Positions 18,951-28,716 of a DNA stretch of 64,000 nt are shown here, in pieces. The notes below the pieces were generated by a model. That model was not told where the DNA came from, did no database searches, and was given only the letters and a program-made list of their open reading frames with translations. The stretch's first letter is position 1, and each line of letters starts with the position of its first letter. The stretch covers positions 3,853,001 through 3,917,000 of the forward strand of contig NZ_CP024848.1 of NCBI RefSeq assembly GCF_003352005.1, written 5' to 3'. The DNA comes from Oceanobacillus zhaokaii (GTDB lineage: Bacteria; Bacillota; Bacilli; Bacillales; Amphibacillaceae). The position numbers and the translations under genes were made by a program.

Positions 18951-19925
18951 TTAACCTAAAATAGCGGGCTCTTTTATTTGCGGTGTTCCATACCTAAAGT
19001 ATTCTGCTGGAAGTGGAGCGCCATACCAAATGATTGCTTTTTCCACTTCTTCTTCCGTCCATGCTACAGGCTTCCAGTCTGGGTCAAAGATTAAGTATCC
19101 TGCATCGCCAAATAATTCAACACGATTTCCCCCAGGCTCTATTACATAAAGGAAATTTGCTTGACTGATACCGTGTTTTCCAGGTCCTGCTTCGATTTGA
19201 ATGCCATTTTCTACACATAGATCGGAAAGATCATTTAAATGTTGCGGATAGCCATACCAATAGCAAACATGGTGTAATCTCCCCTTACCGCCCATTGCAT
19301 CTCCCAGAAATGCAAGCTCATGTACTAGTGGACTTACACTCAACCATGCAGCACCATCTGTCCCGTCTTTATTTACTAAATGCTCACGTAAACGAAAACC
19401 CAGTTCATCCATCATGAATTGCTTGTTCGACGTTGGGTCGTTAGCAAGTAAATTGACGTGATCCAACCTACGTACTGGAACTCCATTTAATGGGCGCTTT
19501 TGTGGACGGTTTTTTAATTTTGTCGTTTGTCCTTCAGGTGCCTGATAATACTCCACATCCCAAAGAATCTCCATATTATGTCCATCTGGGGTGATGAATT
19601 GGTATGCATCACCATGACCATAATCTCCATCAATCCATCCTTTGCCATATCCCGATTTCATTAAGGCCTCCACACGACGTTCCAGCGCTGGTTTCGAGCT
19701 CGCCCTCCAGCCAACATGCCCTAAGCCTGCTTGTTTTCCTTCTGTCACTTTCAGACTATGGTGATAAAAATCCTCATACGCACGTAAGTATACAGATTGC
19801 CCTTCTCTTTTCGTTTCGCTCATCCCTAATAACTCTTTGAAAAACCATAAAGTCTTATCAGGATCTGGTGTAAGAATCTCCACATGTGCTAATTGTGCAA
19901 CATCAAAAATTTGCTCTTTTCCCAT
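18951..19925 (-). CDS. Extradiol ring-cleavage dioxygenase (catechol/homoprotocatechuate 2,3-dioxygenase type)
   Basis: A 324-residue two-domain VOC-fold enzyme that opens catechol-type rings next to the diol using Fe(II) or Mn(II). The metal ligands fit H156 (RRLDHVNLL), H219 (RLHHVCYW) and E270 (GNRVELFGD) in the C-terminal domain, the usual arrangement for type I extradiol enzymes. The C-terminal tail resembles homoprotocatechuate 2,3-dioxygenase. No other aromatic-degradation genes lie nearby, so the substrate is unknown. A perfect cre consensus sits upstream, so glucose repression through CcpA is expected. Confidence 0.88.
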   Translation of the reverse strand: MGKEQIFDVAQLAHVEILTPDPDKTLWFFKELLGMSETKREGQSVYLRAYEDFYHHSLKVTEGKQAGLGHVGWRASSKPALERRVEALMKSGYGKGWIDGDYGHGDAYQFITPDGHNMEILWDVEYYQAPEGQTTKLKNRPQKRPLNGVPVRRLDHVNLLANDPTSNKQFMMDELGFRLREHLVNKDGTDGAAWLSVSPLVHELAFLGDAMGGKGRLHHVCYWYGYPQHLNDLSDLCVENGIQIEAGPGKHGISQANFLYVIEPGGNRVELFGDAGYLIFDPDWKPVAWTEEEVEKAIIWYGAPLPAEYFRYGTPQIKEPAILG

Positions 19926-19958
19926 TGTAGTTCCCCCTGTATTAAATAAATTTTATCA

Positions 19959-19973
19959 AGTAATCGCTTACAT
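19959..19973 (-). promoter_or_regulatory. cre site (CcpA) before the extradiol dioxygenase
   Basis: Read on the minus strand, ATGTAAGCGATTACT matches WTGNAANCGNWNNCW at all 15 positions, 34 bp before the start codon. Confidence 0.7.
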
Positions 19974-20229
19974 TTACTTTTTAAAGCTAATTACCAATTT
20001 AAAGTTTAATACTGATTGCATTAGAAAAATGGATACTAATCTATGATGTTTTCTAGCAACAAATATGACATATTCTTTCTATGAATTTAAATGACTAATT
20101 GATCCTTACTTAATTTAATTATATGGGATTTAATATTAGAAAAAAGGCATTAGTTCCTCTATGCGCAACTAAATCCAAAATAGTTTAAATTTACTGAAAT
20201 TAAATATGGTAATAGCAAATATATAATTC

Positions 20230-20312
20230 GGATAGCGATGGAAATACACGGAGATTCCTGCGGGAGGCCTACCAGCCGTCCGTGAAAAGCCTAATGTATT
20301 TCCATAGCAGCA
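20230..20312. repeat. Palindromic intergenic repeat, copy 2
   Basis: Reverse orientation and the most diverged copy: GATGGAAATACACGGAGATT, then CCTGCGGGAGG, then TAATGTATTTCCATAGC. It lies in the 491-bp gap 19926-20416, which otherwise holds only the cre site. Confidence 0.7.
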
Positions 20313-20416
20313 GGCCAGAAAGTAGATACAGTTATACTAAAAACACCTTCAATCATTAGATTCACGTCTAATTCTAACGATTAAAGATGTTGTTCAATTA
20401 AAGGCTATACATATTT

Positions 20417-21280
20417 TTAATTATTCGTTGAAGCTGGGAAGTAACGACTCTTCAAACGTGTTGAAATAATTTCCAATAAAACCGCGATAATTAGAATTGC
20501 ATAGGTGATGAAGCCAACTTCACGTAAATCAAAATAGAATCCTGATGCCATGAATAACTCAAAGCCAATTCCACCTGCTCCTGCAGCTGCTCCCATCGCT
20601 ACAGCTACACCGAAGTTAATCTCGAAGCGTAAGAAGACCCATGATAGAAGGTAGGTAAACGTTGATGGCAATACGCCATGTGTTACTACATGCCACCAGT
20701 TTGCGCCTGTTGCTCGAAGCGCTTCAAGGATTCCCGCGTCAACTTCTTCAAATGCCTCCGAGAATGCCTTCACTAAATAAGCGATCGAGTGAAATAACAT
20801 CCCTAGCACGGCTGCTTCACTACCAAGACCCGCAGCAATCGCAAAAATTAACACCCATAATACGGTAGGAACTGCACGAATGATGGCAACAACCGCACGA
20901 ACAGATTTCGAAATCCATGGTTTTGATAGGTTTTCCGCTGCCATAAGCGCTAAGAAAAGCGCGATTACTGCACCAATAACTGTTGCTAACACACCTAATC
21001 CAACCGTGATTCCTACTTGGTAAACTGCTTCTCCCAAGCTAAAGTGATTTAAGGCTGGTTCTAGGAACATCGCACGCAGATTATGGGCTGTTTCCGGAAT
21101 CGCTCGTTCCAATTGTAAACCAGTATAATTAAAAAAGAAAAATGCCATCACGGTTAATATCGAAAGGATGATTATCGTCCATTTGATAACAAGATCAATT
21201 TTATTGCCCGATTTAATATTGATCCGACCATCCTTCGTCCGTTTGATATATGGCACACCATTTGTTCTTCCCAATTCCAT
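20417..21280 (-). CDS. phnE: Phosphonate ABC transporter permease PhnE (second copy)
   Basis: A 287-residue permease with about six membrane segments and the coupling-loop sequence EALRATGANWWHVVTHGVLPS. Two PhnE proteins usually form the channel of the phosphonate importer. Its start overlaps the stop of the other phnE by one base, so the two are co-translated. It is the last gene of the phosphonate locus. Confidence 0.92.
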   Translation of the reverse strand: MELGRTNGVPYIKRTKDGRINIKSGNKIDLVIKWTIIILSILTVMAFFFFNYTGLQLERAIPETAHNLRAMFLEPALNHFSLGEAVYQVGITVGLGVLATVIGAVIALFLALMAAENLSKPWISKSVRAVVAIIRAVPTVLWVLIFAIAAGLGSEAAVLGMLFHSIAYLVKAFSEAFEEVDAGILEALRATGANWWHVVTHGVLPSTFTYLLSWVFLRFEINFGVAVAMGAAAGAGGIGFELFMASGFYFDLREVGFITYAILIIAVLLEIISTRLKSRYFPASTNN

Positions 21281-22071
21281 TATAAAATCACCTTCCGTAT
21301 CCTGTTAGAAATCGAATCAATTATAAGCACGGCGATGACAATTGTGATTGTAACGAGTGCAACTGCATTATAATTTAGAGACTTATAATACAGGTCGAAT
21401 GTATATCCAATTCCAGTCCCAGTTAGAATTCCTACCAATGTTGCACTTCTGATATTTGTCTCAATCATAAATAAAATCCAGCTAAGCATCTGGGGCAAGC
21501 TTTGGGGAATAACTGCTTTGTTTACGATTTGGAAATAGGTCGCACCAGTAGCTTGCAGTGCCTCTACAGCATCCCCGCTTGCTTCATCAATTGATTCGAT
21601 GAAAGCCCTCGTTAAGAAACCTAATGTACCTACAAAAAGTGCTAGAAATCCTGTAACAGAATTTTGACCAAAGGAAATCAGTAATATGAGTGACCATGCA
21701 ACAACGGGAATATTTCTTGAAATGGAGGCAATGAACCTGGCAAGAATACTAAATACATTGTTTACCTTCGTTGTCTTCGATCCCATTAGTCCTAAGAAGA
21801 TAGATATAATCGCTGCTAGTGTTGTAGCGGCAATAGACATAAAAATCGTTTCTAATAGTTTCTCCATAATTGTCGGTAATCTTTCTAGCGTCTCTGCTGT
21901 AATCAATAGATTAGCAGCCATCCAGCCCAAAGCTTTTGGTATTGTCGCTAATCCGTCAAGAAAGTTAAACTCGGTTATCGCAGCAGATAAATATGTGACG
22001 ATAATAATTATTAGTAGAAAAACTACCGTCTGCATTCTGCTTTTTCGCATCTTTGTTTCGTTCACCTTCAT
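21280..22071 (-). CDS. phnE: Phosphonate ABC transporter permease PhnE (first copy)
   Basis: A 263-residue permease with about six hydrophobic segments and the EAA-like loop EALQATGATYFQIVNKAVIPQSLPQMLSW. It heterodimerises with the adjacent PhnE, with which it shares only the fold and loop motifs. It lies six bases downstream of phnC, consistent with one transcript. Confidence 0.92.
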   Translation of the reverse strand: MKVNETKMRKSRMQTVVFLLIIIIVTYLSAAITEFNFLDGLATIPKALGWMAANLLITAETLERLPTIMEKLLETIFMSIAATTLAAIISIFLGLMGSKTTKVNNVFSILARFIASISRNIPVVAWSLILLISFGQNSVTGFLALFVGTLGFLTRAFIESIDEASGDAVEALQATGATYFQIVNKAVIPQSLPQMLSWILFMIETNIRSATLVGILTGTGIGYTFDLYYKSLNYNAVALVTITIVIAVLIIDSISNRIRKVIL

Positions 22072-22077
22072 TACCCC

Positions 22078-22842
22078 TTATACCGTAATTAGTTCCCTAA
22101 GTTCCGTTCCGTAGATATGATTAATTTGATTTTCATGAAGTTGTTTGCTTGGTCCGTCAAATACAATTTCACCCTTCCTGAGGCCTATAATCCGATCAGA
22201 ATAATCTTGCGCAACCTCAACTTGATGAAGGTTTACTAAACAAGTAATCCCCATCTCTGTTGTGATAGACTTAAGATGATCCATAATGACCTTTGAGGAA
22301 TTGGGATCCAGTGACGCGATTGGCTCATCACAGAGTACAAGCTTCGGTTCTTGAATAAGTGCGCGGCAAATACCAACACGCTGCTGCTGCCCACCACTCA
22401 ATTGATCACAACGTTTATACGCATGTTCTTCAATGCCAAGCTTTTTTAGCAGGATAAACGCACGCTCTTTCTCCTCTTCTGTAAATCTGCCTAATATACC
22501 TTGCAACGTCGTTTTATAACCAAATCTCCCATGCAGGACATTTTCTATCACGGTTAATCTTGGTACGAGGTTATAATGCTGGAAAATCATCCCAATATTT
22601 GTCCGCAGCTTACGCAATTCATTCTTCTTCAACGAGCCTACATCAGCATTATCAAAAATAACCTTGCCTTCATTTATTTCAACCATTCGGTTAATGCAGC
22701 GTAATAAGGTAGATTTACCCGCTCCTGATGGACCGATAATGGAAACAAATTCGCCAGCATTTACTTCAAAATCAACATTCTTCAATACTTGTGTCTCTGA
22801 ATTATAAGACTTCCCAAGACCTTTAACCTGTAGCAATGTCAT
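22078..22842 (-). CDS. phnC: Phosphonate ABC transporter ATPase PhnC
   Basis: A 254-residue ATPase: Walker A GPSGAGKST, signature LSGGQQQRVGICRA, Walker B LVLCDEPIASLDP, and the switch histidine in LVNLHQVEVA. The NLHQV form of the switch is typical of PhnC rather than other importers. It drives phosphonate uptake with PhnD and PhnE. A stem-loop in the 123-bp gap to phnD probably lowers its expression relative to the binding protein. Confidence 0.94.
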   Translation of the reverse strand: MTLLQVKGLGKSYNSETQVLKNVDFEVNAGEFVSIIGPSGAGKSTLLRCINRMVEINEGKVIFDNADVGSLKKNELRKLRTNIGMIFQHYNLVPRLTVIENVLHGRFGYKTTLQGILGRFTEEEKERAFILLKKLGIEEHAYKRCDQLSGGQQQRVGICRALIQEPKLVLCDEPIASLDPNSSKVIMDHLKSITTEMGITCLVNLHQVEVAQDYSDRIIGLRKGEIVFDGPSKQLHENQINHIYGTELRELITV

Positions 22843-22895
22843 TATATTTGGCTCCTTTTTTCCTATTTAGTAGGTAGTTGACACTTTTTCCTCTA

Positions 22896-22940
22896 AAAAG
22901 ATTAGAGTATGCACTTTTACGTACATGCATACTCTAAGAT
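22896..22940 (-). terminator. Intercistronic hairpin between phnD and phnC
   Basis: Read on the minus strand, arms ATCTTAGAGTATGCA and TGCATACTCTAATCT are followed by TTTTAG. It lies within the operon, so it is probably an attenuator or mRNA-stabilising element that keeps PhnD in excess. Confidence 0.6.
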
Positions 22941-22965
22941 TTACTGTTATGAAGTTTTCCCTAGT

Positions 22966-24006
22966 TTAGTTTGAAAGCTCACGGATTGGATCAAACCATG
23001 AATCTTCCGCTTCTACAAATCTTTCATCTGCAGATTTAAAGAATAGTCCTGACTCTCCTGAATCTTCAGGAACGAAGATCTTCTCATTATCAGCCACTTC
23101 ATCAGAAGTAAATAATTCTTGCAATGTATCAAAGTCTTCCTGACCTAATACATCAATATTTGCAGCAAAGGGTGCGTTTAATACTGGTGTCACACTCATT
23201 AGTGTAAATTCTTTTCCTGTTACCGTGTTAAAAGGCTCCGCTGCATCGTCTTTTACTTTATAAACAGCACCAACCGTGTTTGCATCGCCTTCTGCAACTT
23301 CTACATAGTTTTCTACACAAGTATCACAGAATGCTGCAACATCGGCATTACCATTTAATAGATTAACTGCAGAACCTTGGTGAGATCCACCAAACAATAC
23401 TTGTTCAAATAATGGACCACCCTCCATTAAATCTTCTTGAACTAAATCAGCATATTCTTCTTGTTCGTTGAAATGAGCAAGAATACTTGATGATGGTACA
23501 ACAAATCCTGAAGTTGAGCTATTTGATACAAAAGAGAAGTTTGTACCAGCAATGGTATCAAGTGAAAACTCTCCTTCTACTTTATAATTATCCTGTTCAT
23601 CTACATTTACTGCTAACCAGCTGTAGTAAATTGCATCTTCTAATGTACCAGACTCACCAGATGGAACTACTAAAGGAGTAACTGCATCATTACCATTTTT
23701 TGCTTCGATATATCCCTGTGCACCCATAAATGCTAAGTCTGCATTATTATTAATTAATGTTTCAATTGCAATTGCGTAGTCTGTTGTTAATTGGTGCTCT
23801 ACTTCTTTACCAGTAGCTTCCGTGATTACTCTGCCGATTTCATCTCGAGAGGATTTCATATCATTACCAGATTCATTTGGATACCATACGATATTAATCA
23901 CATCGTCTACTTCAGCTGCACCAGCATCTTCACTATCTTCCGAACAAGCAGCAAGAAGAACTGCAAAAGTAATTAGCATTACAAATAAAGACCATTTCTT
24001 TTTCAT
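22966..24006 (-). CDS. phnD: Phosphonate-binding lipoprotein PhnD
   Basis: A 346-residue solute-binding protein of the phosphate/phosphite/phosphonate family. The lipobox LLAAC (cysteine near residue 21) predicts lipidation and attachment to the outer face of the membrane. Motifs include the start INIVWYPNESGNDMKSSRDE and the region FVSNSSTSGFVVPSS, which fits the Ser/Thr phosphonate-binding loop. The mature protein is acidic, as expected for a moderately halophilic or alkaliphilic Bacillaceae member. A 204-bp gap separates it from the PHP gene upstream, so it may have its own promoter. Confidence 0.93.
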   Translation of the reverse strand: MKKKWSLFVMLITFAVLLAACSEDSEDAGAAEVDDVINIVWYPNESGNDMKSSRDEIGRVITEATGKEVEHQLTTDYAIAIETLINNNADLAFMGAQGYIEAKNGNDAVTPLVVPSGESGTLEDAIYYSWLAVNVDEQDNYKVEGEFSLDTIAGTNFSFVSNSSTSGFVVPSSSILAHFNEQEEYADLVQEDLMEGGPLFEQVLFGGSHQGSAVNLLNGNADVAAFCDTCVENYVEVAEGDANTVGAVYKVKDDAAEPFNTVTGKEFTLMSVTPVLNAPFAANIDVLGQEDFDTLQELFTSDEVADNEKIFVPEDSGESGLFFKSADERFVEAEDSWFDPIRELSN

Positions 24007-24210
24007 TGTGGACTCTCCCTTTTCATTTTGTAATATGATAGTATTCCTGTTTAATCCCTGTAATGAGTAGCAACGTAACTAGCATGAATAACTCTGGAGG
24101 AAAAAACACCCCATTCCTTCTTCTAGTTTAAGCTAGTCTCATTGAACCATATTTTTTTGTGAAATAGCTTCTTTTTACAGTATCTTAACGATTACTTAAG
24201 ATACTTTACA

Positions 24211-25017
24211 TTATTCTAATAATCTATTAAAAGGGCTACTTATGCTCCCTATCTCGATGGCCTCCCCAAATGAACCGTGATAATCAGTTCCACCTGTCAT
24301 TATAAGATTGTATTGTTTAGCTAATGTTTCTACCTTTTGGGCATCTTTTGCTGAATGATCTAAATGATTGCGTTCAATGCCTCCTAACCCAATTTGAACA
24401 AGTTCAGGGATGAGGTCATATGAATCTAATTGACCAGGATGAGCGATGACAGCAACTCCACCATCAGCAATAATGGCACGTACCGCATCAAAGACATCCA
24501 CATATGTAGTATCACCAGAAGCAACGCCATCTCCTTTAAAAAGCTTAATATAGAGCTGCTTATATTCCGCTGCTGTAAAGGCTGCGTCGGTTAAAGCCTG
24601 CATAATATGTTGTTTATAAACCGTATTACTTGGCTTTGCAGCTTCGATAATCGCGTCCATATCTAATGAATAACCGGCAGCTCTAATACGATCCGCTTGC
24701 CATAATGAATGCTTATGACGTCTTTTAAGGATTTGGTCGCAAGTTTCCTTTATATTGACTGCTTCCGTTTGATAATTATATCCAAGTACATGTACTTTTC
24801 GATTTCGTTTAAAATCATATGCAGAAATTTCAATTCCCGGAATAACTGTAATACCAAATTCCGAACCTTGCCGCTGTACTTCCGGCAGACCGGCAACTGT
24901 ATCATGATCAACAAAACTTATATGTGTAATTCCATTGTCATACGCTTGTTTCATAGCATCCCTTACTGAATTAGAGCCATCAGAAAAATTGCTATGAACA
25001 TGTAAATCAGCCTTCAT
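24211..25017 (-). CDS. PHP-domain phosphoesterase, probable cyclic ribose-phosphate hydrolase (PhnPP-like)
   Basis: A 268-residue PHP-fold metal-dependent hydrolase. Metal-ligand motifs are ADLHVHSNFSDG at the start, SFVDHDT, PGIEISA, VIAHPG and TGGTDYHG. In other bacteria PHP proteins inside C-P lyase clusters (PhnPP of Eggerthella) hydrolyse the cyclic ribose phosphate made by PhnJ; here no phnP gene is present, so this is the natural candidate. ATG 25017 is preferred over the upstream GTG at 25035; it overlaps the end of phnL by 11 bases. The exact reaction is inference from context. Confidence 0.8.
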   Translation of the reverse strand: MKADLHVHSNFSDGSNSVRDAMKQAYDNGITHISFVDHDTVAGLPEVQRQGSEFGITVIPGIEISAYDFKRNRKVHVLGYNYQTEAVNIKETCDQILKRRHKHSLWQADRIRAAGYSLDMDAIIEAAKPSNTVYKQHIMQALTDAAFTAAEYKQLYIKLFKGDGVASGDTTYVDVFDAVRAIIADGGVAVIAHPGQLDSYDLIPELVQIGLGGIERNHLDHSAKDAQKVETLAKQYNLIMTGGTDYHGSFGEAIEIGSISSPFNRLLE

Positions 25018-25726
25018 TAGAGACACCAGCTTCACGAACGAGTTGCCTTGCCTTCATGTCATAAACCTTGTCACAAAGTCCTTCCATAAATTCAATATCA
25101 TGAAAAATCCCTACTAATGTTGTTCCATTTACCTTTAATTTCTCAATAATTTGCCGAACCTTTAGCTTTGATTGTTGATCTAAGCTTGCTGTCGGTTCAT
25201 CAAGCAATAATAATCTTGGTTTTTTCACTGTCGCTATCGCAATGTTTAAACGTAATTTCTCACCACCGGAAAAGGTATTGGGATAGTTGTCCCACAATTT
25301 AGGATCAAGCTCAAAATGTGTTAATGCTTTTTCTGCTTCACTAAGTGCTACTTCTTCTGGCTCACCCATTTCTAAGAGTGCCTGCTCTACAAGCTGTCTA
25401 GAAGTCGTTCTCGGCATCACATTTAGAAATTGCGATACATACCCAATTTCATGCTTTCGCAAATAAAGGATTTGTCGTTCGGAAGCCTTGAACAAATCAA
25501 CCGTTCCAAATCGGTCCGAATTATAAAGAATGCTACCAGTATCAGGTAAGTAGGTACGATAAATGCTTTTCAGGATAGTTGATTTTCCACTGCCACTCTT
25601 GCCAACAATCCCAATGAATTCTCCTTTTTCTAAGTTAAAATTAATTTCTTTAACTGCTTGCCGTGTTTTACCTAAATGATGAATGGTAAATTGCTTGCCA
25701 AAATCAATAATTTCCAGCATCGACAT
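25007..25726 (-). CDS. phnL: C-P lyase ABC-type subunit PhnL
   Basis: A 239-residue ABC-ATPase-like protein: Walker A GKSGSGKST, signature FSGGEKLRLNIA, Walker B LLLLDEPTASLD. PhnL is needed with PhnGHI for the nucleophilic attachment of phosphonate to ribose. It has no transport partner, in keeping with its role in the lyase complex. The start ATG 25726 follows GGAGGAGG by seven bases, 19 bp after phnM. Confidence 0.93.
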   Translation of the reverse strand: MSMLEIIDFGKQFTIHHLGKTRQAVKEINFNLEKGEFIGIVGKSGSGKSTILKSIYRTYLPDTGSILYNSDRFGTVDLFKASERQILYLRKHEIGYVSQFLNVMPRTTSRQLVEQALLEMGEPEEVALSEAEKALTHFELDPKLWDNYPNTFSGGEKLRLNIAIATVKKPRLLLLDEPTASLDQQSKLKVRQIIEKLKVNGTTLVGIFHDIEFMEGLCDKVYDMKARQLVREAGVSNEG

Positions 25727-25745
25727 GATGTAACCTCCTCCTTAT

Positions 25746-26927
25746 TTACTTCACGCGATAATTCGTCGTAGTCATTACCGAGCCATTGACCATTGTTGTC
25801 GTTAGCATTGGATAGCCGTCATCCATTCTTTCAATAATGAGAATATCTGCCTTCTTACCAGGTTTAATTGACCCGAGTTCATCGTCCATTCGTACAGCTT
25901 TTGCCGGATTTAATGTCACCATCATAAACATACGATGTAAATCATTGCCGTATTTTTCACTTAACTCGAATATCGCATGCAGTAGTGCGGCTGGATAGTA
26001 ATCGCTGCATAGAATATCAACACAGTCATGTTTAATAGCTTCTGCAGCTGAAAGATTACCAGAGTGTGATCCTCCTAATAATACATTTGGTGCGCCAGCA
26101 ATCGTTTGTAGTCCTAATTCTTTTGCTTTTTTAGCAACCTCTAATGTGATTGGAAATTCACTTATCGTTGTGCCAAAAGATTTGACCAGCTCCAGTTTTT
26201 TAATATTGTCATCATCATGAGAGGCTACTGCAATGCCTTTAGATATTGCAATATCTGCTACCTGTTTAATCTTTTCCATCGTCATAAACGTACTATTTTG
26301 GCGTTCTTTGATAATTACGTTTACTTCATCATCCGTCAATTCGCGATAGCCTTTTAATGTGTCACGATATACTTCTAAATCCCTGTACTGGCCTTGTCCA
26401 GGTGTATGGTCCATAAACGAGAGCAGATGTACTTTATCATTTTCGATATTCTCAACGAGTCGATCGACTTCATCAATATTATCTATCTCAAATCTTGCAT
26501 GGAGCCTATGACGAATCAGATGCAATTCATTATGGGTTGCCTCAATCGCATCCACCAAGCGCTGCGCATTTTTTGGATAACGCATCGGTTTATGTGTAAA
26601 AACATCTTCGCGGTAGAAGGACAGGGAATGAAACATTGTCGTAATCCCATGGCTAATTAATATTTTCTCGGCTTCTCTCAAGCTGATATTAAGATCCATC
26701 ATACTTGTCGGGCGCGGTGATACAATTGTTTCGATATAATCGGAATGAATATCAATAAATCCTGGTGAAATATAGCCGCCGTTTGCATCAACCAATGCTG
26801 CGTCTGGATATTTAGAAGCCTCTTCCTCAGGTATAATTGCTTGAATATGCTCACCTTCAATAACAACCGCAAATCCACTAATGATTGCTTCTTCTGTTAC
26901 TATTTTTCCATTTGCAATGATATACAT
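25746..26927 (-). CDS. phnM: Alpha-D-ribose 1-methylphosphonate 5-triphosphate diphosphatase PhnM
   Basis: A 393-residue amidohydrolase-fold enzyme that removes pyrophosphate from the ribosyl-phosphonate triphosphate intermediate. Motifs: PGFIDIHSDYIE (metal ligands HxD variant typical of PhnM), FMDHTPGQGQY, ASHDDD and SDYYPAALLHA. Size and motifs fit the family. It follows phnK after 90 bp. Confidence 0.95.
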   Translation of the reverse strand: MYIIANGKIVTEEAIISGFAVVIEGEHIQAIIPEEEASKYPDAALVDANGGYISPGFIDIHSDYIETIVSPRPTSMMDLNISLREAEKILISHGITTMFHSLSFYREDVFTHKPMRYPKNAQRLVDAIEATHNELHLIRHRLHARFEIDNIDEVDRLVENIENDKVHLLSFMDHTPGQGQYRDLEVYRDTLKGYRELTDDEVNVIIKERQNSTFMTMEKIKQVADIAISKGIAVASHDDDNIKKLELVKSFGTTISEFPITLEVAKKAKELGLQTIAGAPNVLLGGSHSGNLSAAEAIKHDCVDILCSDYYPAALLHAIFELSEKYGNDLHRMFMMVTLNPAKAVRMDDELGSIKPGKKADILIIERMDDGYPMLTTTMVNGSVMTTTNYRVK

Positions 26928-27017
26928 CGCTTCACTTCCTTCTATGAATTATGTATACGAGCTGGGGTAAGCATAACTGGTCGACTAAGCTCGCTGCACC
27001 GAATGTACTTTACTTCT

Positions 27018-27857
27018 CTATAACAATGAATAAACTAATTGCTGTGTATAAGCATGCTGTGGATCCTCTAATATTTGATCCGTCAGCCCTTCTTCAATAA
27101 TCGATCCATTCAGCATGACGACGGTACGATCTGCAAGCATACGGATGACTGCTAGATCATGGGAAACAACAATCATGCTTATGCCTAATTCCCGCTGGAT
27201 TTTTTTAATCAGATCTAGAACGTTCGCCTGTACAGATAAATCCAGTCCGGTCGTCACTTCATCTAAAAACAGAATCGGTGGATTATTTGATAAGGCCTTG
27301 GCAATTTGTACCCGTTGCTGCATGCCGCCAGAGAAGTTTTGTGGAGCTTCTTTCATCCGAAACAATGGGATGTGGACACTTTCTAACAGGTCCTTACCAA
27401 TTGCCTCCATTTCCGATACATTACGATTACCTGCTGCAATTAATTTCTCTGCGATATTGCCAATGGAGGAAAAATTCATCTTTAATCCATGAACTGGATT
27501 TTGATATACCATGCCATATGTATGATTACGAATATAACGTTTTCGTTGGGAAGACAATGTAAAAACATTATTGCCATCCAGGGCAGCATCATGAATATAC
27601 GCTTCTCCCGATGTCACATCTGCATCAAAATACAAGCACTGCATCAATGTTGATTTACCGCTCCCACTTTCACCAACGATACCTAGGATTTCACCAGGAA
27701 ATAAATCAAAGGAAACATCCTGGCAGGCATACACTGTGCCACAGTTCGAACAGTAATTTTTCTCTAATCCCTTGTCATGTTCTTGATTACATTGGTGGCA
27801 GCCTGGTCCAAATTGTCTGTTTAAATTTCGTACGCTTAATATTGGCTCTTCATACAT
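27018..27857 (-). CDS. phnK: C-P lyase ABC-type subunit PhnK with N-terminal four-cysteine insert
   Basis: A 279-residue ABC-ATPase-like protein that docks on the PhnGHIJ core complex. Walker A is GESGSGKST, the signature is FSGGMQQRVQIAKAL and Walker B is ILFLDEVTTGLD. Before Walker A is an insert C20-x2-C23-x12-C36-x2-C39 that could bind zinc or a metal cluster. ATG 27857 is chosen because GGAAGG lies five bases upstream; a GTG six bases earlier has no spacer. It overlaps phnJ by eight bases. Confidence 0.94.
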   Translation of the reverse strand: MYEEPILSVRNLNRQFGPGCHQCNQEHDKGLEKNYCSNCGTVYACQDVSFDLFPGEILGIVGESGSGKSTLMQCLYFDADVTSGEAYIHDAALDGNNVFTLSSQRKRYIRNHTYGMVYQNPVHGLKMNFSSIGNIAEKLIAAGNRNVSEMEAIGKDLLESVHIPLFRMKEAPQNFSGGMQQRVQIAKALSNNPPILFLDEVTTGLDLSVQANVLDLIKKIQRELGISMIVVSHDLAVIRMLADRTVVMLNGSIIEEGLTDQILEDPQHAYTQQLVYSLL

Positions 27858-28716
27858 ACTCACCTTCCGCCTCCACTTCTTCGTCCATATTTAATCTTTC
27901 TAAACAATAGCTCGTGTCATTACATTGATAAATCGTTTCGCCATTAAGATGATCGATCAATTCATCCATGAAAACATTCGTTGCTCCACATAAATGACAA
28001 TGTTTCCCTTTAAACGATTCAACCGTAAATGGATAATCATCAAAGGCAAGTGATGCTACATCTGTATAAGGCGGTACAGCATAAATTTTCTTTTCACGGC
28101 CAGCACCTAAAAGAATTAATGCTTCTGATTGGTGCATTTTTGGATTATCAAATCTAGGGATTGGACTAGGTGCCATTACATAGCGATTATTTACATATAC
28201 TGGGTGATCCGCGCCTGTCGCTGTTTTTCCATATTTCATAATTTGTTCAAAAAGCATGAGCCATGCTCCGCTATAATCCTCTTCAGAATGGAGAATTTTC
28301 GTTTTATATTCTTTTGCTTCGTATTGTCTAAGTGGTTCGGGCATTGGAACTTGCAGAACTAAAATTTGTCCCTCTGTTAAGGCTATTTCTGGAATACGGT
28401 GCCTCGATTGGATAATACTTGATTCTCCCGTTCGTTCCGTTAGCTCTACCCCCGTTGTTGCTTGCACTAATTTCTTAATACTGACAGCATTTACAGACTC
28501 ATCTGCACCTTGGTCGATAACCTTCAGTACATCCTGTTTACCAATAATTGAAAGGGTAATCTGTAGGCCGCCTGTACCCCAGCCACGTGCAATTGGCATT
28601 TCTCTTGAAGCGAATGGTACTTGATAGCCCGGGATAGCTACAGCCTTTAGAATGGCACGACGGATTTCCTTTTTCGAACCTTCATCAAAAAAGGCGAAAT
28701 GCGTATTAGTTTTCAT
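27850..28716 (-). CDS. phnJ: C-P lyase radical SAM catalytic subunit PhnJ
   Basis: A 288-residue enzyme that breaks the carbon-phosphorus bond using a 4Fe-4S cluster and S-adenosylmethionine. The cysteines are C-x2-C-x21-C-x5-C near the C-terminus (CHLC ... QCNDTSYC), exactly the PhnJ spacing. Other family landmarks are SREMPIARGWGTGGLQITLS and NNRYVMAPSPIPRFDNPKM. ATG 28716 has AGGTGG eight bases upstream; the longer GTG form would add four residues. It overlaps phnI by 11 bases. Confidence 0.96.
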   Translation of the reverse strand: MKTNTHFAFFDEGSKKEIRRAILKAVAIPGYQVPFASREMPIARGWGTGGLQITLSIIGKQDVLKVIDQGADESVNAVSIKKLVQATTGVELTERTGESSIIQSRHRIPEIALTEGQILVLQVPMPEPLRQYEAKEYKTKILHSEEDYSGAWLMLFEQIMKYGKTATGADHPVYVNNRYVMAPSPIPRFDNPKMHQSEALILLGAGREKKIYAVPPYTDVASLAFDDYPFTVESFKGKHCHLCGATNVFMDELIDHLNGETIYQCNDTSYCLERLNMDEEVEAEGEYV

